Source: Opitutaceae bacterium | Lineage (GTDB): Bacteria > Verrucomicrobiota > Verrucomicrobiia > Opitutales > Opitutaceae | Direction of reading: 5' to 3' | NCBI GenBank assembly: GCA_028280955.1 | Contig: JANQKU010000164.1 | Location: 1-34,835, forward strand | Length of the DNA stretch: 34,835 nucleotides | Shown here: piece after piece, positions 17,252 to 25,501 of the stretch | How positions within the stretch are numbered: position 1 is the stretch's first letter | Layout: each line of letters starts with the position of its first letter | Made by a program: the position numbers and the translations under genes | Notes under the pieces: generated by a model | The model's input: only the letters and a program-made list of their open reading frames with translations | What the model was told of the DNA's origin: nothing | The model's database searches: none

Positions 17252-17389
17252 TTATACGACCGTCAAGCGCTTGCGGCCCTTACGACGACGAGCGGCAATA
17301 ACCTGACGTCCGCCTCTTGTGGACATGCGTGCGCGAAACCCTATCTTACGAGCCCGCTTAAGTCTATGTGGTCTAAAAGTTGGTTGCAT
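17252..17389 (-). CDS. rpmH: 50S ribosomal protein L34
   Basis: A 45-residue, very basic protein too short for most gene callers. It begins [15 protein letters not shown] and contains [14 protein letters not shown], then RRRKGRKRL, matching L34 in length and pattern (family usual length 44-46). The ATG is at 17387-17389 and the TAA at 17252-17254. L34 is a structural protein of the large subunit. It lies 15 bp before rnpA, as in nearly all bacteria. No clear Shine-Dalgarno sequence precedes it. Confidence 0.96.
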   Translation of the reverse strand: MQPTFRPHRLKRARKIGFRARMSTRGGRQVIAARRRKGRKRLTVV

Positions 17390-17489
17390 GGCGAAATTGG
17401 AAAAAGAGGAGAAAAATGAACGGGCACAACATCCCCTGTCAAGCCCTCATCATTCTATCTTCCCCTCAGGAGCTGACTAAAAAATAAAA

Positions 17490-18407
17490 TCAACCTCTTA
17501 CTCCCATGAGTTTCTCCAGAGCAGATAGATACTTCGCCTGTGTCTTTTCAACTATTTCTGCTGGTAATTCAGGTCCCGGATATTGCTTATCCCAGTCCAA
17601 AGTCAACAAGTAGTCTCTGACGAATTGCTTATCAAAGCTCGGAGGAGACATCCCTATCTCATAACTCTCCGCCGGCCAATACCGAGACGAATCCGGCGTC
17701 AGAACCTCATCAATCAGGTAAATATCGCCCGCATCATCCAATCCAAATTCGAATTTTGTGTCCGCCAGGATGATACCTGCCTTTTTGGCAAGCGCATGAC
17801 CCATGCCATAAATTTCTAAACTAAGACGCCGAACCACCTCATAGACTCTATCCCCTACCAATTGCCGGGATGCTTCCTCATCGATCGGTTCATCATGTCC
17901 CTTTACGGCTTTGGTCGTTGGCGTGAAAATCGACTCTGGCAACACTTCTGCTTCGGACAACCCTCCTGGCAGTTTCACTCCGCAAACATCTCCCGATTTC
18001 TGATAAGAAGACCATCCGCTACCAGCCAAATAACCTCGCACAACACACTCTATCGGTAATGGTTTTAATTTTTTGACCACCATACTGCGCAATTGCAGAT
18101 CCTTCGACAGACCCAGCTCTTCCCTCATCAAAGATTCCTCATCTTCAACTAAATGATCTTTCACTTTTCCCTTTACCTGATCGAACCAGAAACGACTCAA
18201 CTGCGTGAGTAAAATGCCCTTACCGGCAATGCCATTAGGAAGGATCACATCAAACGCCGATATCCGATCAGTTGCCACCAGCAATAAGCGATCGCCTAAA
18301 TCGTAAATCTCTCTTACTTTGCCCGAGGCAATTTTTGGAAAAGGGAGCGTGTCTACCTGACAAACCGGTTCTACAGGCAATGATTCGACGATTTGCGAAA
18401 AATTCAT
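17490..18407 (-). CDS. purC: Phosphoribosylaminoimidazole-succinocarboxamide synthase
   Basis: A 305-residue SAICAR synthetase, which joins CAIR and aspartate using ATP in purine synthesis. It has SGKVREIYDLGDRLLLVATD, the DRISAFDVILPNGIAGKG nucleotide-binding block, ECVVRGYLAGSGWSSYQ, FTPTTKAVKGHDEPI, and DTKFEFGLDD near the active site. The long form of about 300 residues is normal for this subgroup. The start at 18407 is one of the few here with a good Shine-Dalgarno sequence (AAAGGA about 8 bp upstream). It stands alone in the same direction as rpmH, 100 bp away. Confidence 0.96.
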   Translation of the reverse strand: MNFSQIVESLPVEPVCQVDTLPFPKIASGKVREIYDLGDRLLLVATDRISAFDVILPNGIAGKGILLTQLSRFWFDQVKGKVKDHLVEDEESLMREELGLSKDLQLRSMVVKKLKPLPIECVVRGYLAGSGWSSYQKSGDVCGVKLPGGLSEAEVLPESIFTPTTKAVKGHDEPIDEEASRQLVGDRVYEVVRRLSLEIYGMGHALAKKAGIILADTKFEFGLDDAGDIYLIDEVLTPDSSRYWPAESYEIGMSPPSFDKQFVRDYLLTLDWDKQYPGPELPAEIVEKTQAKYLSALEKLMGVRG

Positions 18408-18500
18408 GACTACATCCTTTCAAAAAACCCGGGAAAGAAAACACATAAAATGCCAAAATTACCTGTATTTTCGCAATTTTGCATCGGTTAAAAAAAATCC

Positions 18501-18528
18501 TTGCGCAAGCACCGATTCATCCTACGTT
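18501..18528 (+). promoter_or_regulatory. Possible promoter of the tRNA-Glu gene
   Basis: TTGCGC at 18501-18506 and TACGTT at 18523-18528 are separated by 16 bp and end 19 bp before the tRNA 5' end. Neither hexamer is a close match to the vegetative consensus, so this is a weak, position-based call. Confidence 0.3.
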
Positions 18529-18547
18529 AGCCCCTTCCTGTTTAGGA

Positions 18548-18625
<78 letters not shown>

Positions 18626-18629
18626 CTTT

Positions 18630-18666
18630 AAAAGACCGTTTTCTCTTTCTCGAAAACGGTCTTTTT
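18630..18666 (+). terminator. Intrinsic terminator after tRNA-Glu
   Basis: A perfect 14-bp stem, AAAAGACCGTTTTC at 18630-18643 and GAAAACGGTCTTTT at 18652-18665, with an 8-nt loop. The A and T flanks provide the U-tract for the plus strand; on the minus strand it also ends in a T run, so it may work both ways, ending pirin transcription too. Confidence 0.92.
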
Positions 18667-18750
18667 AGTTTACACGATGGAGTGATCAATTTGAACCCCA
18701 CAATAGATTTGACGGAACGTAGAGAGCGTAGATGAGACAACACTTTACCT

Positions 18751-19449
18751 TTAGGCCAAATCGAAAAAGAGAAACTCTGCATCTTCCAGAGCTGTCACTT
18801 TCACCTCACTTTCTCCTGTAATGGCAGCCCCATCTCCCTCTGCCAATTCGACTCCATCAATGCTCACTTTTCCGCTAATGAGCTGCAACCATCCACTGCG
18901 ATCACTCCCAAAAGTATAGAGAATCTCTTTTTCCTTCTCCAGGAGGCTTGCATGAATAGTTGCATCCTGGTTAATGGGCAACGATCCATCCCGACCATCC
19001 GGTGAGGCAATGGCCTGTAGGCGATTCTGCTTCATTTCGTCCGTGAAAACCTTCTGTTGATAAGCAGGAGTGAGACCTCTCTCATTTGGAACAATCCATA
19101 TCTGGATTAAGTGAGACGGCGATTCCGATGATGGATTGAATTCGCTGTGCCGCAGGCCCGATCCAGCTGTCATCGTCTGAACCTCACCCCTGTTTAGGAC
19201 TTCCCCATTGCCCATGCTATCGCGATGTTCCAACTGGCCGGAGATGAGATAGGTAATAATTTCCATATCACTGTGAGGATGCATACCAAATCCTTTACCC
19301 TCTTCGATATGATCCTCGTTCATCACCCTGAGTGGACCGAAACTCATGTGCTCAGGATCATAATACTGGTCGAAGGAAAACGAAAAACTCGATTTTAACC
19401 ATCCATGATCTGCTTTCCCTCTCTCCTCTGATTTTCGAACGCGTATCAT
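18751..19449 (-). CDS. Pirin family protein (YhhW-like)
   Basis: A 232-residue bicupin. The first cupin carries the metal ligands H57 and H59 (GMHPHSDMEI) and H101 and E103 (GLRHSEFN), the exact spacing and numbering known for the pirin-like quercetinase YhhW. The second cupin (about 150-230) lacks an obvious set. Pirin-like proteins of this kind can oxygenate flavonols, but the physiological substrate is usually unknown. The start overlaps the doxX stop by 4 bp (ATGA), so translation is coupled. A GGAG-type ribosome binding site is present upstream of its ATG. It is the second gene of the operon behind the MarR-type operator. Confidence 0.92.
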   Translation of the reverse strand: MIRVRKSEERGKADHGWLKSSFSFSFDQYYDPEHMSFGPLRVMNEDHIEEGKGFGMHPHSDMEIITYLISGQLEHRDSMGNGEVLNRGEVQTMTAGSGLRHSEFNPSSESPSHLIQIWIVPNERGLTPAYQQKVFTDEMKQNRLQAIASPDGRDGSLPINQDATIHASLLEKEKEILYTFGSDRSGWLQLISGKVSIDGVELAEGDGAAITGESEVKVTALEDAEFLFFDLA

Positions 19450-19892
19450 GATCCTTCTCCTTTCTCCATTAAAGTTCCATCAACTGATAGCTTCCCTCCA
19501 CCGGAAATCAGCAAAGCTACCGCCATGCTTAGAAGAGCCAATGGATACTCTATTCCTTTAGGTGCAAAAAATGCTCCGGAATACGTACTGATAATCGCAA
19601 CCACCATTGTGATGGCGATGTTCAGCGCTCCAAAACGTGTCAAAAAACCAAAAAGAACCAAAAGACCTCCAAAAAATTCACCGCCTCCTGCCAAAGCTGC
19701 CCAGAAAACTCCGGGAGACATTCCAAGGTTGCTTTCAAAAAAGCTTCCGGTTCCTTTCAGACCGTAGCCACCGAACCAGCCAAAAAGTTTCTGGGCACCG
19801 TGTGCAGCCATAATAAGACCTAGGATAAGTCTTAAGGACAAAGGTACCAGAGAACCATCTGTCTGGGTTATTTTACGAATGATCGAATTCAT
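19446..19892 (-). CDS. DoxX family membrane protein
   Basis: A 148-residue DoxX-type protein with four predicted membrane helices; the N-terminal helix holds RLILGLIMAAHGAQKLFGWF, a family signature. The start at 19892 (MNSIIRKITQTDGS) is preferred because related proteins begin at this point; the upstream ATG at 19931 would add 13 residues. Some DoxX-like proteins form a membrane oxidoreductase complex with SodA/SseA in Mycobacterium, and others are linked to quinone or thiol stress. Partner and substrate here are unknown. It is transcribed with the pirin gene. A palindrome near-identical to one before marR sits 52 bp upstream of its start. Confidence 0.9.
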   Translation of the reverse strand: MNSIIRKITQTDGSLVPLSLRLILGLIMAAHGAQKLFGWFGGYGLKGTGSFFESNLGMSPGVFWAALAGGGEFFGGLLVLFGFLTRFGALNIAITMVVAIISTYSGAFFAPKGIEYPLALLSMAVALLISGGGKLSVDGTLMEKGEGS

Positions 19893-19943
19893 TTTTTTAT
19901 TTGGTTTAGGGTTATTTATTAAGTATGCCATTCGGCGTTTTTA

Positions 19944-19963
19944 GAATCTTGATATCAAGGTAA
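19944..19963. promoter_or_regulatory. MarR-type operator before doxX-pirin
   Basis: The sequence at 19944-19952 and 19955-19963 forms two inverted 9-bp halves around a 2-bp centre; the left half matches TTATCTTGA at 7 of 9 and the right half at 8 of 9. The core ATCTTGATATCAAG is close to that of the operator at 20451-20470. It lies downstream of marR and upstream of doxX, so MarR probably controls the operon. Confidence 0.75.
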
Positions 19964-19982
19964 ATGAGGAAAATGAAACAGC

Positions 19983-20429
19983 TTAACGTTTTTCCAAACG
20001 ATCGGCAAAATGCCCCATTTTTCGCAACAGCGGTAACAAAGTTACCCGTTCTTCATTGTTTAAAGCTCCCATCACAGCTTCCATATAGAGCTCGTGTTGA
20101 CGGAAAGATTTTTCGATCAACTCTCGCCCCTGATCAGTTAAATCAACCAAAGTCACACGCCCATCCTCAACAGACGGCTTTCTCGTGACAAATCCTCTTG
20201 CCTGTAAACGATCAATCGCAGTGGTAATCGAACCACTGGTAACAAGAACTTTCTGCCCAATCGTGTTAACGGGAAGCGTCCCCTTGTGCAAAAGAACCTC
20301 CAATACCGCAAAATCGGTAAGACACAGATTCATGGCCGCTATTGATTCTTCCGCTCGTGCCTTGACAGCAGCGGTTGCCTTCCAAAGCACCAACCAGATG
20401 TGAACGCCCGATGTATCTTCCTTTGCCAT
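19983..20429 (-). CDS. MarR family transcriptional regulator
   Basis: A 148-residue winged-helix regulator. The DNA-binding region covers LTDFAVLEVLLHKGTLPVNT, then the recognition helix SGSITTAIDRLQARGFV, then the wing VEDGRVTLVDLTDQG. Flanking helices form the dimer. The start at 20429 (MAKEDTSG) is preferred; an ATG 12 bp upstream (20441) is also possible. MarR proteins often repress an adjacent stress gene and their own gene, and lose DNA on binding a phenolic ligand or on thiol oxidation. The protein has a Cys near the N-terminal third (MNLCLTDF), a possible redox sensor as in OhrR-type members. A perfect palindrome lies just upstream, and a near copy lies before doxX. Confidence 0.9.
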   Translation of the reverse strand: MAKEDTSGVHIWLVLWKATAAVKARAEESIAAMNLCLTDFAVLEVLLHKGTLPVNTIGQKVLVTSGSITTAIDRLQARGFVTRKPSVEDGRVTLVDLTDQGRELIEKSFRQHELYMEAVMGALNNEERVTLLPLLRKMGHFADRLEKR

Positions 20430-20450
20430 GGCAAAAATCAATCATTCCAT

Positions 20451-20470
20451 TTATCTTGATGTCAAGATAA
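20451..20470. promoter_or_regulatory. MarR-type operator before marR
   Basis: A perfect inverted repeat: TTATCTTGA at 20451-20459, centre TG, then TCAAGATAA at 20462-20470. It ends 21 bp before the likely marR start, in the position expected for self-repression. Its twin is before doxX. Confidence 0.82.
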
Positions 20471-20539
20471 ATAATCCTGCCTGTTTCACTTTTTCAACAC
20501 CATTAGGGATAACTTGATGGCAACACAGCTTCTAACAAG

Positions 20540-20551
20540 TTGATCGATCAA
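20540..20551. promoter_or_regulatory. 12-bp palindrome between marR and the coiled-coil gene
   Basis: TTGATCGATCAA is a perfect palindrome lying about 110 bp upstream of the divergent marR start and 115 bp upstream of the plus-strand gene. Spacing of its TTGA/TCAA halves (4 bp) differs from the MarR operators (2 bp), so it may be another site or chance. Confidence 0.3.
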
Positions 20552-20665
20552 AAAACCATCCTTCCAAAGGTATATTTATCAACGAGATATCAATTTCTTT
20601 GATTGCCTATTAGGCATACTTTTCCCTAATTTTGCTTAACTTCTTGATACTTACCCCAAGTGATT

Positions 20666-21370
20666 ATGACCGAGGAACCAGCAAAAACACCGGACAGTCA
20701 GACAAACGATTCTCCTCCTGAAGAGACAACCCAGAAATCTGTAAAATCTCAGGCGAAGGCAAAATCCAAAATGGGATTACGCTTGGCTGCTTTGGGCGGA
20801 GCGATTTTCGGGATGATTTTTGGAGCTGTGGTCGAAATGTTTGTCCAAGGGGCGATGGAGTCCACAGGTTATTTCGGCCCTACCTTGGATTCTGTGATGG
20901 AGGAACAGAAAACCAATTTCAGCGACATTCAAGCAAAATTGGCTGAATTGAACGCCTCAAAAGATGAAGCAGAACGGACCAAGATTCAAAATGAATTGGA
21001 TGACCTCTTGAAGAAGCAGGCGGAAATTGCGACGACCATGCAAGAGGAGCTGATTAACAGCCAACAAAAAATAGAGTCCCTTCGGGAAGATAGCCTGGCC
21101 AAAACAGGCAGAGCTGGTGGTGTGGATGTCTGGCTAAATTCGGGGGAAAGTATTAGTGTTGGGTCTCGTCAAAACGTTTTTTCCTTTAATGGGATCGATG
21201 CCTACAAACGTGCCAAAGTAAATATTAACGGCAAGAAACATACCCTCGTTCCAGGTGATTTTGTGGAAGCCCCTGTGGCGAATAACGTTTGGAAGGTATT
21301 TTATAAACAAGCACCACGGGAAAACGATCAAGACCGGGCCGGCTTTGATGTCGTTTCACCCGAAGATTAG
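20666..21370 (+). CDS. Membrane-anchored coiled-coil protein of unknown function
   Basis: A 234-residue protein. The start at the ATG at 20666 is preferred to the GTG at 20660. An acidic/polar N-terminus (about 1-35) precedes one hydrophobic segment with Gly-rich spacing (LAALGGAIFGMIFGAVVEMF, about 39-58). A coiled coil follows (about 78-143, heptad-like with many Glu/Lys), and then a compact C-terminal domain (about 150-225) with GGVDVWLNSGESISVGSRQN. It looks like an inner-membrane protein with an exposed domain; orientation is unclear because basic residues precede the segment. No family is recognised. It is followed by nrdJ 217 bp on, on the same strand. Confidence 0.72.
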   Translation: MTEEPAKTPDSQTNDSPPEETTQKSVKSQAKAKSKMGLRLAALGGAIFGMIFGAVVEMFVQGAMESTGYFGPTLDSVMEEQKTNFSDIQAKLAELNASKDEAERTKIQNELDDLLKKQAEIATTMQEELINSQQKIESLREDSLAKTGRAGGVDVWLNSGESISVGSRQNVFSFNGIDAYKRAKVNINGKKHTLVPGDFVEAPVANNVWKVFYKQAPRENDQDRAGFDVVSPED

Positions 21371-21587
21371 CAAAGTCCTTATCTTTAGATAAAACGCCTC
21401 CATTTGAGGGGCTTTGGCAACATTTGTTTTATCCTGCGCACCTCTTGTTTTAAATGCGCTAATCGTAACTATTGGCTGGATACGTTCGCTAGGAGAAGTA
21501 TCTTTCGGTAACCCTGATTTCCATCATTCAAGGTTAATTTATCCACATCCTCACTAACCTGATTAACGACAATCCCTCCACATACTT

Positions 21588-24080
21588 ATGGACCAACTTC
21601 GCATGAGTTTACTTGATGACCCCTCTGTTAAAAAAACTTCTCCGTTAAAAGATTTTCACGTTACCAAACGGGATGGAAGTTTTGTTTCCTGGGATTCTCA
21701 ACGCATCACCCGTGCTCTTGCTCTTGCCTATCACAGTGTTCTCATCGGTCCTCCTGATGTTTCCCAATCGACATATGAAACAAAGTACGGACTTGATGGA
21801 GCAACCTTTGAAAAAGTCCTCAATCTGACAAGCATGGTTGAGAGCGTTGTCCTTCATCGTTTTGCCGTTGATGAAGCTCCTTCCATCGAACGGATTCAGG
21901 ACATTGTCGAAACCTGCATCGCCACCCAGGGAGACTGGGAAGTAGCGCGTTCTTATATCATTTATCGCACGAAACAAGCTGAACTCCGGCCTCATCACTA
22001 TGCTGAAAACGGGCTGCAGGATTTTATCGCGATCTCCCGTTATTCTCGCTATCGGAAAAGCCTGGGGCGCCGAGAAATTTGGGAAGAAGCAGTGGAACGT
22101 GTGCGCAATATGCACTTGCGAAAGTTTGCTCAGTTCGCCACGACAAAACCAAAAGAAATCTGGTTCAAAGAGTTAGAGAAAGAGGGAAAAACCAATGCAG
22201 AATTCAGAGGCATTTTTGGTAATCTCACCTCCCTGACCGACGAAATATGGGAAGCCTTTGAATTGGTTAAATCAAAGTCGGTTTTGCCTTCCATGAGAAG
22301 TCTTCAATTCGGAGGAAAAGCCATAGAAGCCGCCCACGGTAGACTCTATAACTGCAGCTTCTCCTATGCGGATCGTCCCACTTTTTTCCGAGAAGCTCTC
22401 TATCTGATGCTTTGTGGAGTTGGGGTTGGATTCTCCGTTCAGACACGGCATATCGAAAAAATGCCACCCTTGCCGGTCCGAGGCGAAGAGATGGAGCTAC
22501 CGGCCCGCCATTTTACCGTAGAAGACAGTATCGAAGGTTGGTCTGATGCGATCGATGCCCTCATTCAGTCCTACTATCAAAACTATGTGGCAGAGTTTAA
22601 TTTTTCCAAAATCCGTGGACGGGGTGAACCCTTAAAAACTGCTGGAGGCAAGGCTCCCGGACATCTTCCCCTCAAACGCTGCATCAGGGAAGTCAACAAT
22701 CTCCTAAAGGGAGCTTCCGGACGAAATTTACGGCCGATCGAGGTTTACGACTGCGTTATGCACATGGCCCAGGCTGTCCTTTCCGGAGGCGTTAGGCGCT
22801 CCGCCACACTCTGTCTTTTCTCGCCTGAAGATACCGAGATGGCCAACGCAAAGACAGGGACTTGGTTTGAAACAAACCCACAACGATCTTTCTCTAATAA
22901 TTCAACCCTCTTGGATCGAAACACAGTCGATCAGGAAACCTTTCATTCACTCTTTGATCGGCAAAAACAATTCGGTGAACCTGGTTTCTACTTTGCCTCC
23001 AGCCCGGACTACGGGGCTAATCCCTGTGTCGAAATAGGTCTTTTCCCACAAATTACCCTGACAGAAGAAGATATCGCAAAACTTGAACGGGATGATTATG
23101 CAAATTCATTTTCGGTTGGCGATACCTTGAGTGGCTGGCAGATGTGTAATCTCTCCACCATCAATGGCGCCTCCCCCGAAAACAGGAGCGATTTTTTCCA
23201 TCTCTGTAAGTATGCATCTCTTATCGGAACGCTTCAGGCAGCCTATACAAACATCTCTTATCTCGGCCCTGTCTCCCGGTTGATCAATGAAAAAGAAGCC
23301 CTCTTGGGTGTTTCCATTTGTGGGATTCTCGACAACCCTACCCTTCTGCTCAATCCGGAGACCCTTGAAAAAGGGGCCGAAGTCGTTCGGGGAACCAATG
23401 CGATCTTTGCCAAAATCCTTGGTATTCGATCAGCCAGCCGGACAACCTGCGTCAAACCGGAAGGAACCGCTTCACTTCTCCTAGGGGCAGGCTCAGGGGT
23501 TCATCCCCATCATGCCAAACGTTATTTCCGTCGTGTCCAGGTCAATCGGATAGATCCGGTTTATCGATTCTTCAAAGGGACCAATGCACATATGACAGAA
23601 AAAAGCGCTTACAATCAAAGCACTGATGACATCATTACATTTCCAGTCGAAGCTCCTTCAGGCGCAATCTGTCGAAATGACCTGACGGCAATCAAATTTC
23701 TTAAAATTGTCATGGACGTACAAAAACACTGGGTTGAATCCGGTCAAGCGGACAACAGCATCGCTCCCGGCCTACATCATAACGTCTCCAATACCGTGAC
23801 GGTAAAAGAAGATGAGTGGAATGAAGTAGCAGAGTTCATTTGGGAAAATCGGCATAAATTCACCGGCGTTGCCCTTCTGCAAAACCTAGGGGATAAAGTC
23901 TACCTCCAGTCTCCCAGAGAAGAACTCGCAACCGAAGAAGATGTGCGCAAATGGAATACCTTAAAGTATCAGTGTTTGGACTACACTCAAATGAGTGAAG
24001 CCTCAGACAACACCACTCTGCAAGACACAGCTGCCTGCGCCGGCGGCAGTTGTGAGATCAACATTCCCGAAGGGAAATAA
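21588..24080 (+). CDS. nrdJ: Adenosylcobalamin-dependent ribonucleoside-triphosphate reductase (class II)
   Basis: An 830-residue single-chain enzyme reducing ribonucleotides to deoxyribonucleotides with a B12-derived radical. The N-terminal ATP cone is at about 21-130 (KRDGSFVSWDSQRITRAL). Catalytic residues are N478, C480 and E482 (NPCVE); the reducing pair is C256 (LYNCSF) and C520 (MCNLSTIN), and the C-terminal relay is C817 and C822, spaced C-x4-C as in the Lactobacillus enzyme. LCGVGVGFSVQ and CVKPEGTASLLLGAGSGVHP are family blocks. No small subunit gene (nrdB) is nearby, fitting class II. The distance between C480 and C520 (40) is longer than the 11 in the Lactobacillus enzyme, with an inserted Glu/Asp-rich loop. 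No cobalamin riboswitch or NrdR box is seen upstream. Confidence 0.9.
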   Translation: MDQLRMSLLDDPSVKKTSPLKDFHVTKRDGSFVSWDSQRITRALALAYHSVLIGPPDVSQSTYETKYGLDGATFEKVLNLTSMVESVVLHRFAVDEAPSIERIQDIVETCIATQGDWEVARSYIIYRTKQAELRPHHYAENGLQDFIAISRYSRYRKSLGRREIWEEAVERVRNMHLRKFAQFATTKPKEIWFKELEKEGKTNAEFRGIFGNLTSLTDEIWEAFELVKSKSVLPSMRSLQFGGKAIEAAHGRLYNCSFSYADRPTFFREALYLMLCGVGVGFSVQTRHIEKMPPLPVRGEEMELPARHFTVEDSIEGWSDAIDALIQSYYQNYVAEFNFSKIRGRGEPLKTAGGKAPGHLPLKRCIREVNNLLKGASGRNLRPIEVYDCVMHMAQAVLSGGVRRSATLCLFSPEDTEMANAKTGTWFETNPQRSFSNNSTLLDRNTVDQETFHSLFDRQKQFGEPGFYFASSPDYGANPCVEIGLFPQITLTEEDIAKLERDDYANSFSVGDTLSGWQMCNLSTINGASPENRSDFFHLCKYASLIGTLQAAYTNISYLGPVSRLINEKEALLGVSICGILDNPTLLLNPETLEKGAEVVRGTNAIFAKILGIRSASRTTCVKPEGTASLLLGAGSGVHPHHAKRYFRRVQVNRIDPVYRFFKGTNAHMTEKSAYNQSTDDIITFPVEAPSGAICRNDLTAIKFLKIVMDVQKHWVESGQADNSIAPGLHHNVSNTVTVKEDEWNEVAEFIWENRHKFTGVALLQNLGDKVYLQSPREELATEEDVRKWNTLKYQCLDYTQMSEASDNTTLQDTAACAGGSCEINIPEGK

Positions 24081-24098
24081 ATTCGTTTGTTAGGAATC

Positions 24099-24136
24099 AA
24101 CCGGATCACGTCCTCCCAAAAGACACAGATCCGGTT
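24099..24136. terminator. Possible bidirectional terminator between nrdJ and nnrS
   Basis: AACCGGATC at 24099-24107 pairs perfectly with GATCCGGTT at 24128-24136 around a 20-nt loop. It sits between the stops of two convergent genes. The T-tract is poor on the plus strand (TGTTTC), so termination strength is doubtful. Confidence 0.45.
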
Positions 24137-24164
24137 TGTTTCAACAAATGATCGTAAATAAGCT

Positions 24165-25430
24165 CTAATCCTCCGAACCAAAAACTCGGACATTGGGCAT
24201 GACCCTTACCACCCAGATGAGAACGGCTATCATCCATAAAAAAGAAGCCAGAGCAAGAAACCACATCCTCTGTGCTAAAACATGATCCGCACCCAACCGG
24301 AAAAAGAAACTCCCGATAAGTCCCAGGGCGATCGCAATGAAAAACCGTAAAGGCGTTTTAAAGAGAAACCCTTTCCCGGCATGCCCGAGAACCGCCCGAG
24401 TCGCCACCCCCAGGGTGACACAGGTCACTCCAACGATAAAAGAGGCATGGATTCCTCCCCGCTGATACATCGGAAAAAAGGCCACAAAAAAGGGACCCGC
24501 CAAAACACAGATGAGACCGATTCGAATAAACTGGGAGAGCCAACCCACGCTTTTCATCGGCAAGTACAAAGGAACTGTCCGAAGCAAATAAACTGTCGAG
24601 ACAGCGGCACGCAATAGATTGCCAGTTTGGACCCTTCCCATCGCCTCAAGTAAGTAACTAAAAATGAGAAAGACACCTGTGATGATCGCCCATAGAGCTT
24701 CCTTTTTCCAGCCGGGGGGCGGTGTTCTCGAATCTGGGAAAGCATGTTTCCCCGGTAATCCAAGATAGGCCGGAAGAACATACCCTCCCACCCCTAAGAT
24801 AGGAAGAAGAGTGAGCGCTTGAGACACAAAAAGTACACCCAGGCGATAAAGAAACGTACTCTCATAGCCCAAACGAAACACCACCAAACATCCGGCCCCT
24901 ACCACTGCTGCCAAAATACCTATCGCCGCCAGCACAAACCCAGGAGGTGGAACATCTTCTCTTTGAACAACTCGAACTCCCAAAACGACAAGCAGAGCAA
25001 CTATCAACCCTCCAAAAAGAGCATCTCCCATCACTGTATAACCCAAAAGATGAAAAGCCATCGCTCCCAGAAAAAGAAGCAAACCTCCGCTCAATTCTGG
25101 TAAAACCAAAGCACGTGCGCTTAAAAACCGAGGTCCCGCAGTCCCCAAAAAACCAAGAATAAAACCTCCCACAAAACCCTCTGACATCAACCGAAAATGC
25201 AATTCCAACGGGTAAACCTTCAAAACTCCTCCATAAAAGAGTGGCCATACTAAAACACCTAAAATTCCCATGGCAATAGCCAGTGGAAAGAACACCCGAT
25301 AAGGCTCCTCTAGAACTGCCAATAAAACACTCCTTTTGACTTTGGCTGGAGCCATCCCTTGGCACCACACCATCTCCGATTGAACAGGTGTAACCTTCTG
25401 ATACCTGATTTTCGTTTTCTCTTCAGACAT
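24165..25430 (-). CDS. nnrS: NnrS family haem/copper membrane protein
   Basis: A 421-residue polytopic membrane protein with about 12 helices. The start at 25430 (MSEEKTK) is preferred; the frame continues to 25475. The segment EEPYRVFFPLAIAMGILGVLVW and the block HFRLMSEGFVGGFILGFLGTAGPRFL are typical of NnrS, which protects against nitric oxide and nitrosative stress and binds haem and copper. Histidines useful as ligands include those in the HFRLMSEGF block and in AFHLLGY, plus HASFIVG and GHAGKGF. No denitrification genes are seen in the window, so its partner pathway is unknown. It is transcribed towards nrdJ. Confidence 0.87.
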   Translation of the reverse strand: MSEEKTKIRYQKVTPVQSEMVWCQGMAPAKVKRSVLLAVLEEPYRVFFPLAIAMGILGVLVWPLFYGGVLKVYPLELHFRLMSEGFVGGFILGFLGTAGPRFLSARALVLPELSGGLLLFLGAMAFHLLGYTVMGDALFGGLIVALLVVLGVRVVQREDVPPPGFVLAAIGILAAVVGAGCLVVFRLGYESTFLYRLGVLFVSQALTLLPILGVGGYVLPAYLGLPGKHAFPDSRTPPPGWKKEALWAIITGVFLIFSYLLEAMGRVQTGNLLRAAVSTVYLLRTVPLYLPMKSVGWLSQFIRIGLICVLAGPFFVAFFPMYQRGGIHASFIVGVTCVTLGVATRAVLGHAGKGFLFKTPLRFFIAIALGLIGSFFFRLGADHVLAQRMWFLALASFLWMIAVLIWVVRVMPNVRVFGSED

Positions 25431-25501
25431 ATCCCGAGAGTTTAGCCCTTTGCCTTTGCCCTGGCGTTGACGCAAATCAATCCATCAAAAACAATTTGGC
25501 A

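Noticed and set aside
21371-21587. Cobalamin riboswitch or NrdR box before nrdJ
   Set aside because: No B12-box-like sequence and no NrdR-type repeat can be seen.
24862-25368. Second minus-strand frame of 168 residues
   Set aside because: It is another frame inside nnrS, rich in Ser, Phe, Gly and Cys, typical of a shadow.
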